Assembly (NCBI GenBank): GCA_964425215.1
Contig: CAYRLW010000028.1
Location: 1-43,305, forward strand
Direction: 5' to 3'
From: CAYRLW01 sp964425215
GTDB lineage: Bacteria > Spirochaetota > Spirochaetia > Treponematales > Breznakiellaceae
Length of the DNA stretch: 43,305 bases
Shown one piece after another: positions 40,626-43,305 of the stretch. Made by a program: the position numbers and the translations under genes. How positions within the stretch are numbered: position 1 is the first letter of the stretch; each line of letters starts with the position of its first letter. The notes under the pieces were generated by a model, which saw only the letters and a program-made list of their open reading frames with translations, was not told the DNA's origin and searched no databases.

Positions 40626-40922
40626 TTAGGGAGCGGTCGATGCCCCGACACCGGGCGGCGGATCCACGTTTCCCCGCTGGCTGTTCTCGAAAACGCTGTA
40701 GCTGAGAACGCCGATCGCCGCGCCCATGAGGATTGCGGCGACGGTTTGATAGGATTTGCAACGTTTCAGAACCGGCTGTTGCCGGAAGAGGGCTTCTACA
40801 AGAGCGTTGTTGCCCGCGCCCGCTACATAGGCTGCGGCGGCGAAACAGATCACAGAGCCCCAGATCGAAGGCGGCGCGTCTCGCAGAAGGCTGCCTATGA
40901 GGGTCACAGACAGGATCCTCAC
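40626..40922 (-). CDS. Small two-helix membrane protein (98 aa)
   Basis: It opens at GTG 40922 and has two hydrophobic segments (SIWGSVICFAAAAYVAGAG and TVAAILMGAAIGVLSYSVF) with a Pro-rich tail. The GTG is nested within the frame of the helical fragment upstream, with GGAGG directly against it, so coupling or a frameshift is possible. Holin-like size and layout are suggestive only. Confidence 0.5.
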   Translation of the reverse strand: MRILSVTLIGSLLRDAPPSIWGSVICFAAAAYVAGAGNNALVEALFRQQPVLKRCKSYQTVAAILMGAAIGVLSYSVFENSQRGNVDPPPGVGASTAP

Positions 40923-41073
40923 CCTCCAGGCCCAACGCCGTCATGGTGCGGGCGATGGTGAAGAGGCGTTCAGCCTGAGCCTTGTCGGTGGACTGCTGGC
41001 GAAAGTGGTCCACCTCCCCTTCCAGCGCCGCGATGAGGTCGATGGCCGCGAACAGCATCGCCTCAGACAGCAC
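40906..41073 (-). pseudogene. Helical fragment fused behind the truncated integrase
   Basis: From GTG 41073 the first 55 codons look real (AMLFAAIDLIAALEGEVDHF, then AERLFTIARTMTALGLEGED), like small phage helical proteins. The frame then continues to 40549 without coding character, so its proper stop has been lost. It overlaps the integrase stop by 11 bases. Confidence 0.45.
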
Positions 41074-41881
41074 TCAATCGGGTGGCGAAGCGCTGGCCTT
41101 CGATCAACGCGACGGGATCGAAACCTGAGACGGATAAAAGCGGGATGCGCTGGTCGTTTCCTGTCTTCTCGCGAGGGTCCTTTCGGTCGCGAATGGTCAG
41201 CATCTTGGTCCGGGCTGCATAGTCATTCCAGACGACTTTGAAGATCTCTTCCTGGCGCATCGCCGTTGCGATCGCGAACCGAACGACGGCTCCCATGGGT
41301 ATGGTTTGACGAGGCTTCTCGTCGAAGTGGTTGATCAAGCGCTCCAGTTCTTCATCGCTGGGTCGGCGATCTCGCTCGACACCCTTGCCAATCAGGCCAA
41401 GGCGCTTGAGGGCGAGCCGGGCCATGTCGATGGCCTCGACCGAGACCGTCAGGCCGTGAACCGCCGCGGCGTGTGAGAGGATGAGTTTGATCGCACCGAT
41501 ATCGATGCTCAACGTCATGGGGCCGGCGCCTTCGGTCGCGCGCATCCGACCGAAGTCGATAAACAGCTGTCGATCTAGTTCGGCGATCTTCTTCCCGCCC
41601 AGGCGCGTCTTGAGCATTTTGAGCGTCGCCGCTTTCGACCGCCTGGGCGCCTTCCCGACGGATTTCATGTCCGCGATGTGGATGTCGATAAGTTCGCCGA
41701 ACGTGCGAAGCCGCGCTGACCGAGAGGGTGTAGGGACCTCGCCGCGATCGATCCGCCCCTCGGCTTCGGTGGCCCACCGGCGCGCGTCATCGCGTTTGAG
41801 GAAGGTCTCGCTTATATAGCGACCCTTCCGTCTCACCTGGACCCGCCACGTTCCTGACGGGAGTTTCGAGTACGTCGCCAT
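41063..41881 (-). pseudogene. Truncated tyrosine integrase of the dusA-targeting type
   Basis: The 272-residue frame starts at ATG 41881. It has the N-terminal arm-binding domain (GTWRVQVRRKGRYISETFLKR), a core-binding domain, and the first catalytic residues Arg209 (ATAMRQEEI) and Lys234 (RDRKDP). It ends at RFATRLSAV. The HxxR, His/Trp and nucleophile Tyr boxes, some 60-70 residues, are absent, so it cannot recombine DNA. Its place directly beside dusA and reading away from it is typical of dusA-specific integrases. Confidence 0.85.
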
Positions 41882-41895
41882 TTCGTGTGCGCTCT

Positions 41896-41960
41896 GTGTG
41901 CACTGAGGTGTCGAAAACCCGGAAAAAACGTCGCAACACGTCGTAAATTCGAGTGCACAC
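41896..41960. promoter_or_regulatory. Inverted repeat between integrase and dusA
   Basis: GTGTGCACT (41896-41904) and AGTGCACAC (41952-41960) are exact complements flanking the integrase start region, and GTGTGC also occurs just upstream at 41886. They may be arm-type integrase sites or an operator for the divergent promoters. Confidence 0.4.
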
Positions 41961-41993
41961 GCCGCCTTCCAACTTTTTGATCTTACTGAAAAA

Positions 41994-43028
41994 ATGTCTA
42001 TAAATCAAGCTCATAGACTGTCCGTGGCGCCCATGATGGACTGGACCGACCGGAACTGCCGGGCGTTTCACCGCGCGCTGAGCAGTCGGGCCTTGCTCTA
42101 TACCGAGATGGTGACGGCGCCGGCTGTGATCCATGGCGACCGCGAGCGACTGCTGGGCTTTGACGCGGTGGAGCATCCGGTGGCGCTGCAACTGGGCGGC
42201 TCGGACCCGGCGCAGCTGGCCGAGGCGGCGCGGATCGCCGAATCTTACGGCTATGACGAGATTAACCTGAACGTCGGCTGCCCCTCGGATCGGGTGCAAT
42301 CGGGCAAGTTCGGCGCCTGTCTGATGCGCGAGCCGGAACTGGTGGCCGACTGCATGGCGGCGATCAAGGGCGCGGTCGGCGTCCCCGCCACGGTCAAATG
42401 CCGCATCGGCGTGGATGATCAGGACCCGGAGGTCAGCCTGTTCGCCACGGTGGACGCCTCGGCGGCGGTGGGGATCACCCACTTCATCGTCCATGCGCGC
42501 AAGGCCTGGCTGAAAGGGCTGTCGCCCAAGGAAAACCGCGACGTGCCGCCGCTGGACTACGCCCTGGTACGGCGTCTGAAGCGCGAGCGGCCGCATCTGA
42601 GCATCAGCATCAACGGCGGCATCGGCGACCTGGATCAGGCCGAGGCGCACCTCGATGCATCCGACGGCGTGCAGTTGGATGGCGTCATGCTGGGCCGCGC
42701 CGCCTATCACGAGCCGGCCCTGTTGGGGCAGGTGGATCGGCGCATCTTCGGCTTGGACGTTGCGGACGTCGATCCCTTCGCCGCCATCGAACGCTACAAG
42801 CCCTATATGGCCGGACGGCTGGCCGAGGGCGCGCATCTGGCGGGCATGGCGCGGCATATGCTGGGCCTGATGCACGGCCGGCCGGGGGCGCGAGCCTTCC
42901 GCCGCATCCTGACCGTCGAGGGCGTCAAGGCCGGGGCCGGGCTGGAGGTCGTGGACCGGGCGGTCGAGGCCGTGCACGAGGCCGAGGCGCGGCATAGCCG
43001 GTTGGGCGCGAGCGAAGAAGCGGCCTGA
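41994..43028 (+). CDS. dusA: tRNA-dihydrouridine synthase A
   Basis: The 344-residue FMN enzyme reduces U20/U20a in tRNA. Motifs are SVAPMMDWTDR near the start, EMVTAPAVIHGD, QLGGSDP, NLNVGCPSDRVQSGKFGACLM (catalytic Cys), HARKAWLKGLSPKENRD, NGGI, DGVMLGRAAY and the helical C-terminal domain. The 5' coding region around 42026-42053 is where islands of this class insert, so the first codons (MSINQAHRL) were probably supplied by the island, which may also supply the promoter. Confidence 0.96.
   Translation: MSINQAHRLSVAPMMDWTDRNCRAFHRALSSRALLYTEMVTAPAVIHGDRERLLGFDAVEHPVALQLGGSDPAQLAEAARIAESYGYDEINLNVGCPSDRVQSGKFGACLMREPELVADCMAAIKGAVGVPATVKCRIGVDDQDPEVSLFATVDASAAVGITHFIVHARKAWLKGLSPKENRDVPPLDYALVRRLKRERPHLSISINGGIGDLDQAEAHLDASDGVQLDGVMLGRAAYHEPALLGQVDRRIFGLDVADVDPFAAIERYKPYMAGRLAEGAHLAGMARHMLGLMHGRPGARAFRRILTVEGVKAGAGLEVVDRAVEAVHEAEARHSRLGASEEAA
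42026..42053 (+). other. Probable attachment site within dusA
   Basis: Established dusA integrases recombine in the conserved codons for APMMDWTDR. Here that stretch (GGCGCCCATGATGGACTGG and the following CGACCGG) lies at the expected edge of the island. No second full copy is found in the window; the best partial match is GATGGACTGG at 26,546. Confidence 0.5.
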
Positions 43029-43030
43029 TC

Positions 43031-43137
43031 GCTACTTTCGTCATCCCGGCCTTGAGCCGGGACCGCCCAAGGCGCCTGCGCTTGCTGCGGTCCCAGATAG
43101 CGGCTGCGCCGCTTCCGGGATGACGAGGAAGAAAGCG
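43031..43137. repeat. Palindromic intergenic repeat after dusA
   Basis: CGTCATCCCGG (43039-43049) and CCGGGATGACG (43115-43125) are perfect 11-base terminal arms, with partial extension to CGCT..CTTTC on both ends. Inside are CCCGGC-CTTGA-GCCGGG and GGGACCGC/GCGGTCCC. Such CGTCATCCCGG repeats are abundant in intergenic DNA of Caulobacterales. Confidence 0.85.
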
Positions 43138-43154
43138 ACCGCTATGCCCAAGGC

Positions 43155-43305
43155 ATGAGCGCTCTGCCCCCGGCCGAACTTCTGATGATGTGCGCCGCCC
43201 TGATCGCGGCGGGCGCGCTGGCGGGGGTGATCGGCGGCCTGTTCGGGGTGGGCGGCGGGACGGTGCTGGTGCCCGCGCTCTTCTACGCCTTTGCGGTGCT
43301 GGGCG
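43155..43305 (+). CDS. TauE/SafE family permease, N-terminal part (runs off window)
   Basis: The frame starts at ATG 43155 (MSALPPAELL) and stays open to the end. The first helix is followed by GALAGVIGGLFGVGGGTVLVPAL, the glycine-rich signature of TauE/SafE anion exporters (sulfite or organosulfonate type). The substrate is not determined. It follows dusA on the same strand after the palindromic repeat. Confidence 0.88.
   Translation, partial: MSALPPAELLMMCAALIAAGALAGVIGGLFGVGGGTVLVPALFYAFAVLG

Noticed and set aside
40549..40905. Continuation of the 41073 frame down to 40549
   Set aside because: Composition changes abruptly near 40,906 and it is antisense-free but overlaps the better two-helix membrane ORF; treated as read-through after a lost stop.
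41787..42995. Minus-strand frame of 402 aa opposite dusA
   Set aside because: It is antisense to an unambiguous dusA gene and runs through the integrase promoter region.
1..43305. CRISPR arrays, tRNA or rRNA genes
   Set aside because: No regularly spaced repeats, no cloverleaf-type sequence with a CCA end and no rRNA-like stretches were seen on reading; a tRNAscan or Infernal run would settle this.

Overview
The window is high-GC alphaproteobacterial DNA. It looks most like Caulobacterales, probably Brevundimonas-like. The evidence is the GTTC-N7-GTTC SOS box in front of dinB, a MucR regulator lacking the first zinc-finger cysteine, the TIGR02587/TIGR02588 membrane pair, many short hydrophilic stress-type proteins, and candidate ECF (EcfG/SigT-like) promoters of the form G[G/A]AAC-N16-CGTT. 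The genus is inference; no rRNA or tRNA gene was seen.

Positions 1-20,600 form a dense block of stress and envelope genes. It opens with the 5' end of a histidine phosphatase (minus strand). Next come a DUF6766 membrane protein and a four-gene run (DUF4142 lipoprotein, coiled-coil protein, SRPBCC protein, zinc alcohol dehydrogenase). A LexA-controlled dinB-alkB repair operon follows, then a GH65-type glycoside hydrolase coupled to a small disordered protein. After that come a Crp/Fnr regulator, DUF2243 and DUF378 membrane proteins, an exonuclease III, a frameshifted second Crp/Fnr gene, an SDR, and the TIGR02587/TIGR02588 pair with two unlisted tiny membrane ORFs behind it.

Positions 20,600-33,050 mix decayed sequence with intact genes. 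There is a frameshifted coiled-coil remnant and a fragment of an ABC ATPase. A 1356-residue multi-PAS/GAF hybrid histidine kinase is followed by a membrane-bound winged-helix regulator opposed to a membrane protein. A YciE/F-type ferritin-like protein and a DUF2231-sorbosone dehydrogenase operon complete the stretch.

Positions 33,050-42,000 are clearly accessory. They hold a C-terminal remnant of an asparagine-synthase/lasso-cyclase-like enzyme beside a 139-bp direct duplication of the mucR 3' end, and runs of small hydrophilic proteins. They also hold a SRAP-type abasic-site protein, two IPTL-CTERM surface proteins flanking a decayed phage lysis cassette, and a truncated tyrosine integrase reading away from dusA. 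This is the signature of a decaying island inserted at the 5' end of dusA. The window ends with dusA, a palindromic intergenic repeat and the start of a TauE/SafE permease.

The most interesting signal is a three-copy structured element of about 78 nt (21,548; 26,697; 39,753). It folds as two hairpins with a conserved pyrimidine-rich loop. Two copies also share an upstream GAAAC-N16-CGTT promoter, so it looks like a small-RNA family tied to the general stress response.
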